A model generated the notes under the pieces. That model saw nothing but the letters and a program-made list of their open reading frames with translations. It was not told where the DNA came from and did no database searches. Below, one piece after another: positions 1 through 8,011 of a stretch of 64,000 bases of DNA; the first letter of the stretch is position 1, and every line of letters starts with the position of its first letter. The position numbers were made by a program, and so were the translations under genes. This stretch comes from an uncultured Oscillospiraceae bacterium. GTDB taxonomy: Bacteria > Bacillota > Clostridia > Oscillospirales > Oscillospiraceae. The stretch is from positions 62,001 through 126,000 of the forward strand of contig CAKULE010000006.1 in the NCBI GenBank assembly GCA_934667095.1, in the 5' to 3' direction.

Positions 1-238
1 GCTTGTCCATCAACTGGGCGATGCGCTGCTTGGTGCCCACGCCGTCGGTGCCGGAGACCAGCACGGGCTCCGCCATGCCGGTGAGGTCGGGGGCGAACAG
101 GCCGCCGAAGCCGCCGAGGTCGGAAATGACCCCGGGGATGAGGGTGCGCTTCACATGCTGCTGCATCAGGCGCACGCCCTGATAGCCGGCCTCGATATCT
201 ACGCCGGCCTCGCGGTAGCTCTCAGAAAAGCTGCGCAT
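1..238 (-). CDS. purM: Phosphoribosylformylglycinamidine cyclo-ligase (AIR synthetase), N-terminal part
   Basis: PurM closes the imidazole ring, converting FGAM to AIR with ATP in the cytoplasm. Only about the first 79 residues are present because the gene runs off the left edge. The visible N-terminus starts [20 protein letters not shown] and continues through HVKRT, the glycine-rich [10 protein letters not shown] and [11 protein letters not shown], all typical of the PurM ATP-binding domain. The ATG at 236-238 lies two bases after the purF stop, so it is the last gene seen of a purE-purC-purF-purM operon. Confidence 0.93.
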   Translation of the reverse strand, partial: MRSFSESYREAGVDIEAGYQGVRLMQQHVKRTLIPGVISDLGGFGGLFAPDLTGMAEPVLVSGTDGVGTKQRIAQLMDK

Positions 239-240
239 AG

Positions 241-1731
241 TCAGTTCTCCTTTTCACTGATTTTACACTCGAACCGGTCCTTGCCGCCGGGGGCGGGGAT
301 CTCGGTGGGGTAGCCGCCGCCAAAGCAGGCGGTGCAGAAGCCGCTGTGGGTGTTGTCCGCCAGCTTCACCACGTCGTGAAGGCTCAGATAGCCCAGCGAG
401 TCCACGCCGATGATCTCAGCGATCTCGTCCACGGTGTGGTGGGTGGCGATGAGCTTGTCCTTGTCGTCAATGTCAGTGCCGTAGTAGCACTCGGACACGA
501 AGGGGGGGGCGCTGACCCGCATGTGGATCTCCTTGGCCCCGGCCCGGCGCAGCAGGTCGATGGTGCGCCGGCAGGTAGTGCCCCGGACGATGGAGTCATC
601 GATGAGGACCACCCGCTTGCCCTCCACCACGGAGCGCACAGGGTTCAGCTTGATGTTCACCTCGTTCTCCCGCATGGTCTGGGTGGGGGAGATGAAGGTG
701 CGGCCGATGTACTTGTTCTTGATGAAGCCCATGCCATAGGGGATGCCGCTCTGGCGGGAGTAGCCGAGGGCGGCGTCCAGCCCAGAGTCGGGCACGCCGA
801 TGACCACGTCGGCCTGCACCGGGTGCTCCAGAGCCAGAAAGGCTCCCGCACGCTGACGGGCCACGTGGACGGAGCTGCCGTCAATGACGGAGTCCGGCCG
901 GGCGAAGTAGATGAACTCGAACACGCACAGGCTGGAGGGGACGGTCTCGCAGTGGGTCTCGATGCTGCGCACGCCGTTCTTGTCAGCCACCACGATCTCG
1001 CCGGGGCGGACATCCCGCTCGAAGCTGGCGCCGATGGCGTCCAGTGCGCAGCTCTCGGAGGCAAACACTACGCTGCCGTCCTTCAGCCGGCCCATGCACA
1101 GGGGGCGGAAGCCGTGGGGATCCCGGGCCGCGATCAGCTTGGTGGGGGAGGAGATCACCAGAGAGTAGGCGCCCTTGATCTTGCCCATGGCGGCGGACAC
1201 GGCGTCCTCGATGGAGGGGGCCTTCAGCCGCTCCTGCACGATGATGTAGGCGATGACCTCGCTGTCCGTGGTGGTCTGGAAGATGGAGCCCCGGCTCTCC
1301 AGCTCCCGCCGCAGTTCGTGGGAGTTGGTGAGGTTGCCGTTGTGGGCCAGGGCCAGCCGGCCCTTGTAGTGATTGATGAGGATGGGCTGTACATTGCGCT
1401 TGTTGTCGCTGCCGGTGGTGCCGTAGCGCACATGGCCCACGGCGATGTTGCCGGGGCCGAGGGCGGCCAGCCGCTCCGGCGGGAACACCTCGCTGACCAG
1501 CCCTACGTCCCGGTAGGCGGAGAACACTCCGTCGTCGTTCACCACGATGCCGGCGCTCTCCTGTCCCCGGTGCTGGAGGGCATAGAGGGCGTAGTAGGCC
1601 AGCGGGGCCACCTGGGCGGTCTGGGCGGAGTACACGCCGAACACGCCGCACTCCTCGTGGATGTGGCGCTCCTCCCGGCAGGGGGCGGGACAGGCAGCGC
1701 AGGCCCCGGTACAGGTTTTATTCTCCATCAT
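241..1731 (-). CDS. purF: Amidophosphoribosyltransferase
   Basis: PurF makes phosphoribosylamine from PRPP and glutamine, the first committed purine step. The 496-residue protein has a 27-residue propeptide followed by Cys28 in CGVFGVYS, the Ntn glutaminase nucleophile exposed by processing. The C-terminal phosphoribosyltransferase domain has the PRPP loop [13 protein letters not shown] at about residues 370-383. Cysteines in [14 protein letters not shown] and GFCTACFGG match the [4Fe-4S] ligands of the Bacillus-type oxygen-sensitive enzyme. The propeptide itself is unusually cysteine-rich (Cys7, 11, 14, 18). The 5' end overlaps the purC stop by 14 bases. An ATG one codon later is an equally possible start. 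Confidence 0.97.
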   Translation of the reverse strand: MMENKTCTGACAACPAPCREERHIHEECGVFGVYSAQTAQVAPLAYYALYALQHRGQESAGIVVNDDGVFSAYRDVGLVSEVFPPERLAALGPGNIAVGHVRYGTTGSDNKRNVQPILINHYKGRLALAHNGNLTNSHELRRELESRGSIFQTTTDSEVIAYIIVQERLKAPSIEDAVSAAMGKIKGAYSLVISSPTKLIAARDPHGFRPLCMGRLKDGSVVFASESCALDAIGASFERDVRPGEIVVADKNGVRSIETHCETVPSSLCVFEFIYFARPDSVIDGSSVHVARQRAGAFLALEHPVQADVVIGVPDSGLDAALGYSRQSGIPYGMGFIKNKYIGRTFISPTQTMRENEVNIKLNPVRSVVEGKRVVLIDDSIVRGTTCRRTIDLLRRAGAKEIHMRVSAPPFVSECYYGTDIDDKDKLIATHHTVDEIAEIIGVDSLGYLSLHDVVKLADNTHSGFCTACFGGGYPTEIPAPGGKDRFECKISEKEN

Positions 1732-2437
1732 GGTCCAGCAGTCTCTTCATGACCTCGGCGTAGGCGTCCTCCACGCCGCCCAGATCCCGGCGGAAGCGGT
1801 CCTTATCCAGTTTCTCGTGGGTGACGGAGTCCCACAGGCGGCAGGTGTCGGGGCTGATCTCGTCAGCCAGCACGATGGAGCCGTCGGCCACCTTGCCGAA
1901 CTCCAGCTTGAAATCCACCAGCGTGACGCCGCACTCGGCCCAGAAGGCCTTCAGCACCTCGTTGACGGCAAAGGCGTACTTCTTGATGGTCTCGATCTCT
2001 TCCCAGGTAGCCAGCTTCAGGGCCACAGCGTGGTAGGCGTTGAGCAGGGGGTCGTCCAGCGCGTCGCACTTGTAGGAGAACTCGATGGTGGGCGCGTCGA
2101 ACACAATGCCCTCTTCCACACCGTACCGCTTGGCGAAGGAACCGGCGGAGATGTTGCGGATGATGACCTCCAGCGGGACGATGGACACCTTCTTCACCAG
2201 AGTATCCCGCTCGGAGAGCTCCTTGACGAAATGGGTGGGGATGCCCGCCTTCTCCATGCGGGCCATCAGGCGGTTGGTCATCTGGTTGTTGATGACGCCT
2301 TTGCCCACGATGGTGCCCTTCTTGGCGCCGTTGAAGGCGGTGGCATCGTCCTTGTAGCTGACGATCACGCAGTTGGGGTCGTCGGTGGCATAGACCCGCT
2401 TGGCCTTGCCCTCATAAAGCTGTTCCAGTTTCTCCAT
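1718..2437 (-). CDS. purC: Phosphoribosylaminoimidazole-succinocarboxamide synthase
   Basis: PurC (SAICAR synthetase) joins aspartate to CAIR with ATP. The protein (MEKLEQLYEGKAKRVYAT...) has the family N-terminus EGKAKRVY, the nucleotide-binding stretch VSYKDDATAFNGAKKG, and the substrate motif LVDFKLEFG followed by LADEISPDTCRLWD. About 239 residues is the normal length. I chose the ATG at 2435-2437 because the AAAGGAG ribosome site lies 11 bases upstream. An in-frame GTG at 2447-2449 is embedded in that same site and cannot use it. The gene sits between purE and purF with little spacing. Confidence 0.96.
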   Translation of the reverse strand: MEKLEQLYEGKAKRVYATDDPNCVIVSYKDDATAFNGAKKGTIVGKGVINNQMTNRLMARMEKAGIPTHFVKELSERDTLVKKVSIVPLEVIIRNISAGSFAKRYGVEEGIVFDAPTIEFSYKCDALDDPLLNAYHAVALKLATWEEIETIKKYAFAVNEVLKAFWAECGVTLVDFKLEFGKVADGSIVLADEISPDTCRLWDSVTHEKLDKDRFRRDLGGVEDAYAEVMKRLLDHDGE

Positions 2438-2455
2438 CTTGTTCAGCACTCCTTT

Positions 2456-2953
2456 TTATTCTACGCTGTAAGCGTCCATGATCTCGCGGTCCTTTTTCAG
2501 GACCTGTTCGGTCTCTTCCTTCCGGGCCTGAGCCAACTTGTCCGCAAGGGCCTCGTCGCTGACGGCGAGGATCTCGATGGCCAGCAGGGCTGCGTTCTTG
2601 GCCCCGTCGATGGCCACGGTGGCCACGGGGATGCCGCTGGGCATCATCACCGTGGACAGCAGGGCGTCCATGCCGTCCAGATTGGTGGACTTGCAGGGGA
2701 TGCCAATGACCGGCAGTGTGGTGTTGGCGGCCAGCGCTCCCGCCAGATGAGCGGCCATGCCCGCTGCGGCGATGAGAACAGAAAATCCGCTCTCCCGTGC
2801 GGACGCAGCAAACACTCTTGCCTCATCCGGACACCGGTGAGCGGACAACACCCGTACCTCAAAGGGTACGCCGTACTGGCGCAGTACTCCGATGGCCTTT
2901 TCCACCACCGGCAGATCGCTGGCGCTTCCCATAACGACTCCGACTTTACGCAT
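2456..2953 (-). CDS. purE: N5-carboxyaminoimidazole ribonucleotide mutase
   Basis: PurE interconverts carboxylated AIR isomers in purine synthesis. The 165-residue protein begins [20 protein letters not shown] and carries the class I PurE signatures GSxSD, SAHR (LSAHRCPD), [10 protein letters not shown] and a late GIPC. No purK was seen in the window, so the upstream carboxylation step must be encoded elsewhere or be bypassed. It is the first gene of the pur operon and follows a riboswitch-terminator leader directly. Confidence 0.96.
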   Translation of the reverse strand: MRKVGVVMGSASDLPVVEKAIGVLRQYGVPFEVRVLSAHRCPDEARVFAASARESGFSVLIAAAGMAAHLAGALAANTTLPVIGIPCKSTNLDGMDALLSTVMMPSGIPVATVAIDGAKNAALLAIEILAVSDEALADKLAQARKEETEQVLKKDREIMDAYSVE

Positions 2954-2983
2954 GTGCGTCTCCTCCTCATTTGAGAAAATGAC

Positions 2984-3030
2984 AAAAGGGCAGACCGACC
3001 CTGTCTAAGGTATGCAGGTTCGGTCTGCCC
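2984..3030 (-). terminator. Riboswitch-controlled intrinsic terminator in the purE leader
   Basis: On the minus strand GGGCAGACCGA (3020-3030) pairs with TCGGTCTGCCC (2988-2998), an 11-bp stem followed by TTTTG. The 5' arm uses the last bases of the ZTP aptamer (the CTGGGCAG pseudoknot strand), so forming this terminator and folding the aptamer are mutually exclusive. That is the standard design of a transcriptional-ON riboswitch. Confidence 0.85.
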
Positions 3031-3102
3031 AGACGGTCGGCATTTATTATCGTTCCGCTCCCATGGAGTTGATCTCCTGTTTCCGTCAGTCACGGGACGA
3101 CC
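3024..3102 (-). ncRNA. ZTP (pfl-motif) riboswitch aptamer upstream of purE
   Basis: Read on the minus strand, the leader contains CCGTGACTGACGG, then a spacer with GGGAGCGGAACG, then GCCGACCGTCTGGGCAG. These are the conserved blocks of the pfl/ZTP aptamer in the right order, including the terminal pseudoknot strand. The class senses ZTP/ZMP, which accumulate when 10-formyl-THF is short, and controls purine and folate genes, which fits purE directly downstream. Identification rests on motif recall rather than a covariance search. Confidence 0.88.
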
Positions 3103-3118
3103 TCTTGCTTGTTATGTT

Positions 3119-3150
3119 CACAGTGTACCATCTTAGCACTGTGCCGTCAA
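3119..3150 (-). promoter_or_regulatory. pur operon sigma-A promoter overlapped by a palindrome
   Basis: On the minus strand TTGACG (3145-3150) and TACACT (3122-3127) are separated by exactly 17 bases. A perfect inverted repeat, CACAGTG-N11-CACTGTG (3119-3143), covers the spacer and the -10 box, as expected for a repressor operator. The regulator is not identifiable from the sequence. Confidence 0.7.
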
Positions 3151-3258
3151 GCGGGGAATCTGAAAGACTATCTCTGCCGCAAAGCTCCAGTTTTCGGCGC
3201 TTTGCCCACGGGGGCCAGATACTCTGTAAATGACTGGAAAACCGGCGGACCCGGCGGG

Positions 3259-3399
3259 TCAAACCCGGTCGCCCTCCCGGTCCGGCGGGGGCGGGACGGG
3301 CGACCGCCGGCGCAGCAGCTCCAGCGCTGCCAGCGCAGAGGGCAGGTCCTTTACCGGCAGCCACACCCGGCCGGGAGGCAGCTGAGCGAGTTCCCTCAT
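3259..3399 (-). CDS. Small hypothetical ORF (46 aa) translationally coupled to the amidase
   Basis: The ORF begins at an ATG that overlaps the amidase stop as ATGA (3396-3399) and encodes MRELAQLPPGRVWLPVKDLP... ending ...PPPPDREGDRV. Codon third positions are strongly G/C, like neighbouring real genes, and the residue pattern (a short amphipathic stretch, LPSALAALELLRRR) is plausible for a protein. I recognise no domain. The 3' end also contains a GC-rich hairpin (CGGTCGCCC pairing with GGGCGACCG), so part of the signal could be RNA structure. Function unknown. Confidence 0.45.
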   Translation of the reverse strand: MRELAQLPPGRVWLPVKDLPSALAALELLRRRSPVPPPPDREGDRV

Positions 3400-4136
3400 A
3401 GCAGGGTGATAAATTCGCTGCTGGCGTAGCCCTCGGTGCCGTCGAAGCGCACCAGATACCACCCCTGCCACTGGTTGAGGATGGTGAGCCGGGCCCCGTC
3501 GTAGGCTTTGGCGATGACGGGGGCGGAGGTGGAGGGCCGCTGGCGGATGTTCAGGTAGCCCCAGCTCACGTCCACCACGCCCTGCCGGCTGGTGTTGGGA
3601 TAGAGGAAGGGAATACCGAAGTATTCCGTCAGGGACAGCACCAGATTGCGGGCGATCTCATCCAGATTGCCCTTGATCCACGCGGCGTCGTCGGTATTAT
3701 CGTGGTAGCCCAGCTCCAGAAAGACCGACGGCGCCCGGGGCTGCCGTACCTCACCAATGGCGGTGGTGGCCTCGGTGCGCACCCGGTTGGGCAAGGGATA
3801 GATGGCCTTCAGATTGTCCGCTACGATCTCCGCCGCCCGCTTGCCGTTGGCGCTGCCGGGGTAGTAGAAGACGATGATGCCCCGCACCTGACCGTACCGG
3901 CTGGGGTTGGCGGCGTTGGAGTGGAGGGCCAGATGGAGGTCGTAATTCCCGGCGTTGGAGGCCCGGATGGAGCTGGCGGCGGTCATGTCCGGCGTGTTGC
4001 GGACGTACTGGATGCCGGAGGCATCCAGATAGGGGACCATGGCATCGGCCAGACGGTTCATCCACTCCTCTTCGCTGCCGCCGCTGACGTAGAGGTTGTT
4101 TTCCTGCGTGGAAGGGGACAGATAGATGACAGGCAT
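3396..4136 (-). CDS. N-acetylmuramoyl-L-alanine amidase (Amidase_3) with C-terminal SH3-like domain
   Basis: A zinc amidase that cuts the MurNAc-L-Ala bond of peptidoglycan. The N-terminal ~175 residues are Amidase_3: IYLSPSTQENN, then HLALHSNA with the zinc His, FLELGYHDN with the catalytic Glu, and a final DEIARNLVLSLTEYFG helix. Residues ~185-246 (VSWGYLNIRQRPSTSAPVI... ending in a YASSEFI-type strand) form an SH3_3 cell-wall-binding module. There is no signal peptide, so it may be released in the mother cell, as for some spore-cortex or germination amidases; that is inference. It is transcribed alone apart from the coupled 46-aa ORF. Confidence 0.9.
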   Translation of the reverse strand: MPVIYLSPSTQENNLYVSGGSEEEWMNRLADAMVPYLDASGIQYVRNTPDMTAASSIRASNAGNYDLHLALHSNAANPSRYGQVRGIIVFYYPGSANGKRAAEIVADNLKAIYPLPNRVRTEATTAIGEVRQPRAPSVFLELGYHDNTDDAAWIKGNLDEIARNLVLSLTEYFGIPFLYPNTSRQGVVDVSWGYLNIRQRPSTSAPVIAKAYDGARLTILNQWQGWYLVRFDGTEGYASSEFITLL

Positions 4137-4190
4137 AGTGGTACCCTCCTTTGCCCATCCTATGCCGCCCCGGAGAGTTTGCCAGCATGG

Positions 4191-4223
4191 AAAAGCCCCG
4201 GCGCGAGGTCCGCGCCGGGGCTT
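4191..4223 (-). terminator. Intrinsic terminator of pckG
   Basis: AAGCCCCGGCGCG (4193-4205) pairs perfectly with CGCGCCGGGGCTT (4211-4223) around a 5-base loop, and the minus strand continues TTTTCC. It lies just after the PEPCK stop. Confidence 0.88.
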
Positions 4224-4228
4224 CTGTA

Positions 4229-5998
4229 TCAGTTGAGGTTGTTTTCCAGCTCCTTGAGTTGCTCGGCCAGCTCGGCGGGGAGCTTGTCGCCGAACTTGGC
4301 GTAGAACTCCCGGATGCCGGCGGTCTCCTGCTTCCAGAGGACGGGGTCGATGCTCAGCAGCTCCTCCAGCGCAGCCCGGTCCATGTCCAGACCATCGAGG
4401 TTGATGTCCTCGGGCCGGGGCTGCCAGCCGATGGCGGTCTCCACTGCGTCGGTCTCGTCAAAGGCCCGCTTCATGATCCACTCCAGCACCCGCAGGTTGT
4501 CGCCAAAGCCCGGCCAGAGGAAGTTGCCCTCCTCGTCGGTGCGGAACCAGTTGACGTTGAAGATCTTAGGCTGGTGCTGGATAGCCTTGCCCATGTCCAG
4601 CCAGTGCTGCCAGTAGTCGGCCATGTGGTAGCCGCAGAAGGGGAGCATGGCCATGGGGTCCCGGCGGACCACGCCCACAGCGCCGGCCGCGGCGGCCGTG
4701 GTCTCAGAGGCCATGATGGAGCCCACGAATACGCCGTGCTCCCAGGAGCGGGACTGGTACACCAGCGGGGCAGTTCTGGCCCGGCGGCCGCCGAAGACGA
4801 TGGCGGAGATGGGCACACCGTTGGGGTCGTCGAACTTGTCGGAGATGCAGGGGCAGTTCTTGGCGGGGGCGGTGAAGCGACTGTTGGGGTGGGCGGGCTT
4901 CTTCGCATCGCCCCGGTGCCAGTCCTCGCCGTTCCAGTCAATGAGGTACTCGGGGATGGCGTCGCCCTTGGTGAGACCCTCCCACCAGACGGTGCCGTCC
5001 TCGGGATTATAGGCCACGTTGGTGAAGATGGTACCAGACTTGGTGGACTCCAGCGCGTTGAAGTTGGACTTGGCATTGGTGCCGGGGGCCACGCCGAAGA
5101 AGCCGTTCTCCGGATTCACCGCCCACAGGCGGCCGTCGGGGCCTACCCGGAGCCACGCGATGTCGTCGCCCACGCACCAGACTTTCCAGCCGTCCTTGCG
5201 GTAGCCCTCGGGGGGGATGAGCATGGCCAGGTTGGTCTTGCCGCAGGCGGAGGGAAAGGCAGCGGACAGATAGCGGATCTCGCCGTCGGGCTTCTGGATG
5301 CCGAGGATGAGCATGTGCTCTGCCATCCAGCCCTCGTTCCGGCCCAGATAGGAGGCGATGCGCAGGGCGAAGCACTTCTTGCCCAGCAGCACGTTGCCGC
5401 CGTAATTGGAGTTGATGGACATGATGGAGTTGTCTTCGGGGAAGTGGACGATGTACTTGTTCTCGGCGTCCAGGGTGCCCTGAGAGTGGAGGCCCTTGAT
5501 GTAGTCGCCGCTGTCGCCCAGCGCGTCCAGCACACTGGTGCCCACCCGGGTCATGATGGCCATGTTGAGCACCACGTACACGGAGTCGGTGAGCTCAATG
5601 CCGTACTTGGCGAAGGGGGAGCCCACCACGCCCATGGAGTAGGGGATGACGTACATAGTGCGGCCCTGCATGGAGCCGTCGTAGAGGGCGCGGAGCTTGG
5701 CGTACATCTTGGCGGGCTCCATCCAGTGGTTGGTGGGGCCGGCGTCCTCCTCATGGCGGCAGCAGATAAAGGTGCGGTCCTCCACCCGGGCCACGTCGTT
5801 GGGGTCCGTGCGGTGCAGATAGCAGCCGGGGAGCTTTTCCTGATTGAGCTCGGTGAGCACGCCGGTGTCTACCGCCAGCTTCCGCAGCTCGGCCAGCTGG
5901 GCCTCGCTGCCGTCGATCCAGACGATGCTGTCCGGCTTGGTGAGAGCCGCCATCTCGTCGATCCAGTCCAGAACGTGCTTGTTCGTGGTCAGCGCCAT
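4229..5998 (-). CDS. pckG: Phosphoenolpyruvate carboxykinase (GTP)
   Basis: Interconverts oxaloacetate and PEP + CO2 with GTP/GDP; in fermenters it often runs in the carboxylating direction. The ~589-residue length and the motif FPSACGKTNLAM (about residue 255, a P-loop with the hyper-reactive cysteine) are diagnostic of the GTP class rather than the shorter ATP class. Other family blocks are YVVLNMAIMTRVG, SNYGGNVLLGKKCFALR and FGGRRARTAPLVYQ. The ATG at 5996-5998 is 7 bases after GGAGG; an upstream ATG at 6002-6004 touches the ribosome site and is unlikely. It is monocistronic, with its own promoter and terminator. Confidence 0.96.
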   Translation of the reverse strand: MALTTNKHVLDWIDEMAALTKPDSIVWIDGSEAQLAELRKLAVDTGVLTELNQEKLPGCYLHRTDPNDVARVEDRTFICCRHEEDAGPTNHWMEPAKMYAKLRALYDGSMQGRTMYVIPYSMGVVGSPFAKYGIELTDSVYVVLNMAIMTRVGTSVLDALGDSGDYIKGLHSQGTLDAENKYIVHFPEDNSIMSINSNYGGNVLLGKKCFALRIASYLGRNEGWMAEHMLILGIQKPDGEIRYLSAAFPSACGKTNLAMLIPPEGYRKDGWKVWCVGDDIAWLRVGPDGRLWAVNPENGFFGVAPGTNAKSNFNALESTKSGTIFTNVAYNPEDGTVWWEGLTKGDAIPEYLIDWNGEDWHRGDAKKPAHPNSRFTAPAKNCPCISDKFDDPNGVPISAIVFGGRRARTAPLVYQSRSWEHGVFVGSIMASETTAAAAGAVGVVRRDPMAMLPFCGYHMADYWQHWLDMGKAIQHQPKIFNVNWFRTDEEGNFLWPGFGDNLRVLEWIMKRAFDETDAVETAIGWQPRPEDINLDGLDMDRAALEELLSIDPVLWKQETAGIREFYAKFGDKLPAELAEQLKELENNLN

Positions 5999-6044
5999 AG
6001 TCATACCTCCAAAAAAGTTGGGTTTACGGGCCTGTGTTGTTTCT

Positions 6045-6073
6045 ATTTTAGAGGAAAGCGAAGGGCAAAGCAA
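6045..6073 (-). promoter_or_regulatory. Sigma-A promoter of pckG
   Basis: Minus-strand TTGCTT (6068-6073) and TAAAAT (6045-6050) with a 17-base spacer, about 47 bases ahead of the pckG start. A TTGACA a little further upstream has no matching -10 at proper spacing. Confidence 0.65.
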
Positions 6074-6128
6074 GAAACAAATGTGTCAAATGGCGGCGGT
6101 TTCCGCAGGACGGCCTTGGGGAAAATGG

Positions 6129-6158
6129 CGAGCCGGCAACTGTTCAGCCACCGGCTCG
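6129..6158 (-). terminator. Probable terminator of the acyltransferase gene
   Basis: CGAGCCGG (6129-6136) pairs with CCGGCTCG (6151-6158); the stem straddles the acyltransferase stop codon and is followed on the minus strand by CCATTTTCC. The short T-run makes it a weak call. Confidence 0.45.
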
Positions 6159-7154
6159 TCTGTGAAAGCAATGCTTTATTGCCCGCAGCAGCAGGGCGAT
6201 GAGGCAGAGCACCGCGGTCCCGGCCAGCAGCTGGAGCAGGTCGTACACCGTCTCGCTGGTGAGGAAGGCGGGGCAGGGGAACCGCACCAGCCGGCCGTAC
6301 ACGTTCAGGTGGAGGCCAAGGAAGAGGATGGATTCCTGCCCGATAAAGGCCAGAATGGGGCTGCGGAACCGCTGGCTGACGCAGTACCAGCCCAGAATGG
6401 AGCTCAGGGCGGCGGGGTAGTAGAGCAGGGAGTGACTGCTGGAAATGCTGCCGCCGTCATTGAGGGACTGCAGCAGCCAGCCGCCCAGCAGAAGCACCGG
6501 GCAGAGCCATGGAGCAAGGTCCCATGCTTTACAGCGGGTCAGGGGCTCCAGCAGCCAGCCCAGCAGCATGAAGGCCAACGCGGCGGGCATGGCGTCGATC
6601 TGAAGGATGGGCCGGTAGGGCAGGGCAGCCTGCACCGGCAGGGTGACCAGCATCAGCGCCAGCGCCACGGCCCCGGCAGCGGTCCGCTGCAGCCAGATCC
6701 GGGGCAGCAGGGCGAAGCCCCGGCGCAGCCAGTAGAAGATGAGGTCGGCCGCAAACAGATGAGGCAGATACCACAGAGGATAGTTGTACAGCGGGATGCG
6801 GATGAGGTACCCGCCGGAGAGCACCAGCGCCTTCAGTACCGCTGGGACCGACAGCCCCCCGGGCCAGACGGAAGGCTTGTCATGGTAGAGAAAGAAGATG
6901 ATCAGCAGGGACAGAAAAAAGAAGACGACATAGGGCAGCAGCAGGGTGCGGCATTTTTTCAGGACATACTGCCCGAAGGGCTCCTGCCGCTCCTTCCGGG
7001 CGGCGCAGAAGCCGCTGAGGAAGAAGAACAGCGGCATGTGAAAGCTGTAAATGTAGTGGGTCCACGGTCCGGAGTAGAGGTGGCCCACCACCACAAGGAG
7101 CATCCCGAAGCCGCGGAGGACATCCACGGCGGTGTCGCGCTGGGGCTGAGGCAT
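6144..7154 (-). CDS. Acyltransferase 3 family integral membrane protein
   Basis: Family members transfer acyl groups to surface sugars or lipids across the membrane. The 336-residue protein starts MPQPQRDTAVDVLRGFGMLL, where DVLRGFGMLLVVVGH is the typical first segment with its conserved Arg/His, followed by FHMPLFFFLSGF, the second hallmark. About ten hydrophobic helices are apparent (for example LLLPYVVFFFLSLLIIFFL and ILFLGLHLNVYG). The ATG at 7152-7154 has an AGGAGG site and lies 20 bases after the rsmA stop, so it is probably the last gene of that operon. The acceptor is unknown. Confidence 0.85.
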   Translation of the reverse strand: MPQPQRDTAVDVLRGFGMLLVVVGHLYSGPWTHYIYSFHMPLFFFLSGFCAARKERQEPFGQYVLKKCRTLLLPYVVFFFLSLLIIFFLYHDKPSVWPGGLSVPAVLKALVLSGGYLIRIPLYNYPLWYLPHLFAADLIFYWLRRGFALLPRIWLQRTAAGAVALALMLVTLPVQAALPYRPILQIDAMPAALAFMLLGWLLEPLTRCKAWDLAPWLCPVLLLGGWLLQSLNDGGSISSSHSLLYYPAALSSILGWYCVSQRFRSPILAFIGQESILFLGLHLNVYGRLVRFPCPAFLTSETVYDLLQLLAGTAVLCLIALLLRAIKHCFHRRAGG

Positions 7155-7174
7155 GGCGGGGAGTCCTCCTTTCG

Positions 7175-8011
7175 TCAGTTCAGGCGCAGGGTCAGGGCGG
7201 CGAACTGCTCCAGCGTGAGCCGTTCGCCCCGGACGGCCTCGGGCAGGCCGCAGGTGGCCAGGGCCTGCCGCACCGCGTCCTTGGTGTACAGGCCGCTCAG
7301 GGCATTGAGCAGAGTCTTCCGCCGCTGGGCGAAGGCCGCCCGGATCATCCGGAACAGCGCATCGGGGTCGGCCGCCACCGGCGGCTCGCTCCACGGGACG
7401 AACTGGATGACCGTGGACGTGACCTTGGGGGGCGGCAGGAAGCACTGGGGTGGCACATCGAACAAGGGGGTGCAGCGGGCGTGGTACTGGCACAGCAGGG
7501 AGAAAACGCCGTAGTCCTCGTCCCCCGGTTTGGCGCAGATGCGCGCTGCCGCCTCCCGCTGGATCATCACGGTCAGGGAGGCGAACAGCCCGCTTTCCAG
7601 CAGCTTTGTGATCACCGGGGTGGTGATGTTGTAGGGCAGGTTGGCGCACACTTTAGCTGTAAAGCCGTTGAATCTGTCAGACAGCAGAGCCGTAAGGTCC
7701 AGCTTCATCACGTCCCCGGGGATGATCTCCACGTTGGGGTAGGGGGCCATGGTCTCCGCCAGCACGGGCAGGAGGGAGCAGTCCAGCTCTATGGCGGCCA
7801 CCTTGCCCGCCCGGAGAGCCAGCTGCTCCGTCAGCGGGCCGATGCCCGGGCCGATCTCCAGCACGGCGCAGGTCTCGTCCAGCCCGGCGGCCTCAGCGAT
7901 GTCCCGGGGGACCCGGCCGTCGATGAGAAAATTCTGGCCCATGGACCGGGAGAAGTGGAAACCGTGCCGCTCCAGCAGGGCCTTGATGTCCTGAGCGTCG
8001 GTGAGGTTCAT
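7175..8011 (-). CDS. rsmA: 16S rRNA (adenine1518/1519-N6) dimethyltransferase
   Basis: RsmA/KsgA dimethylates two adjacent adenines near the 3' end of 16S rRNA late in 30S assembly. The 278-residue protein has SMGQNFLID, the SAM-binding motif VLEIGPGIGPLTEQL (residues ~50-64), the acidic IELD and the catalytic NLPYNITTPVI. The C-terminal helical domain (FAQRRKTLLNALSGL) is complete. Its ATG overlaps the trmD stop as ATGA, implying translational coupling. rsmA directly after trmD, where rplS is often found, is a local rearrangement of the common order. Confidence 0.96.
   Translation of the reverse strand: MNLTDAQDIKALLERHGFHFSRSMGQNFLIDGRVPRDIAEAAGLDETCAVLEIGPGIGPLTEQLALRAGKVAAIELDCSLLPVLAETMAPYPNVEIIPGDVMKLDLTALLSDRFNGFTAKVCANLPYNITTPVITKLLESGLFASLTVMIQREAAARICAKPGDEDYGVFSLLCQYHARCTPLFDVPPQCFLPPPKVTSTVIQFVPWSEPPVAADPDALFRMIRAAFAQRRKTLLNALSGLYTKDAVRQALATCGLPEAVRGERLTLEQFAALTLRLN

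Noticed and set aside
346..1752. Long plus-strand reading frame antisense to purF
   Set aside because: Composition is a Gly/Val/His/Asp-rich shadow of a GC-biased gene; purF on the other strand has all catalytic motifs.
3174..3210. GCAAAGC/GCTTTGC hairpin upstream of the pur promoter
   Set aside because: No T-run on either strand and no gene end adjacent; too weak to call a terminator.
4151..6202. 683-residue plus-strand reading frame over pckG
   Set aside because: Antisense to a complete PEP carboxykinase; shadow frame.
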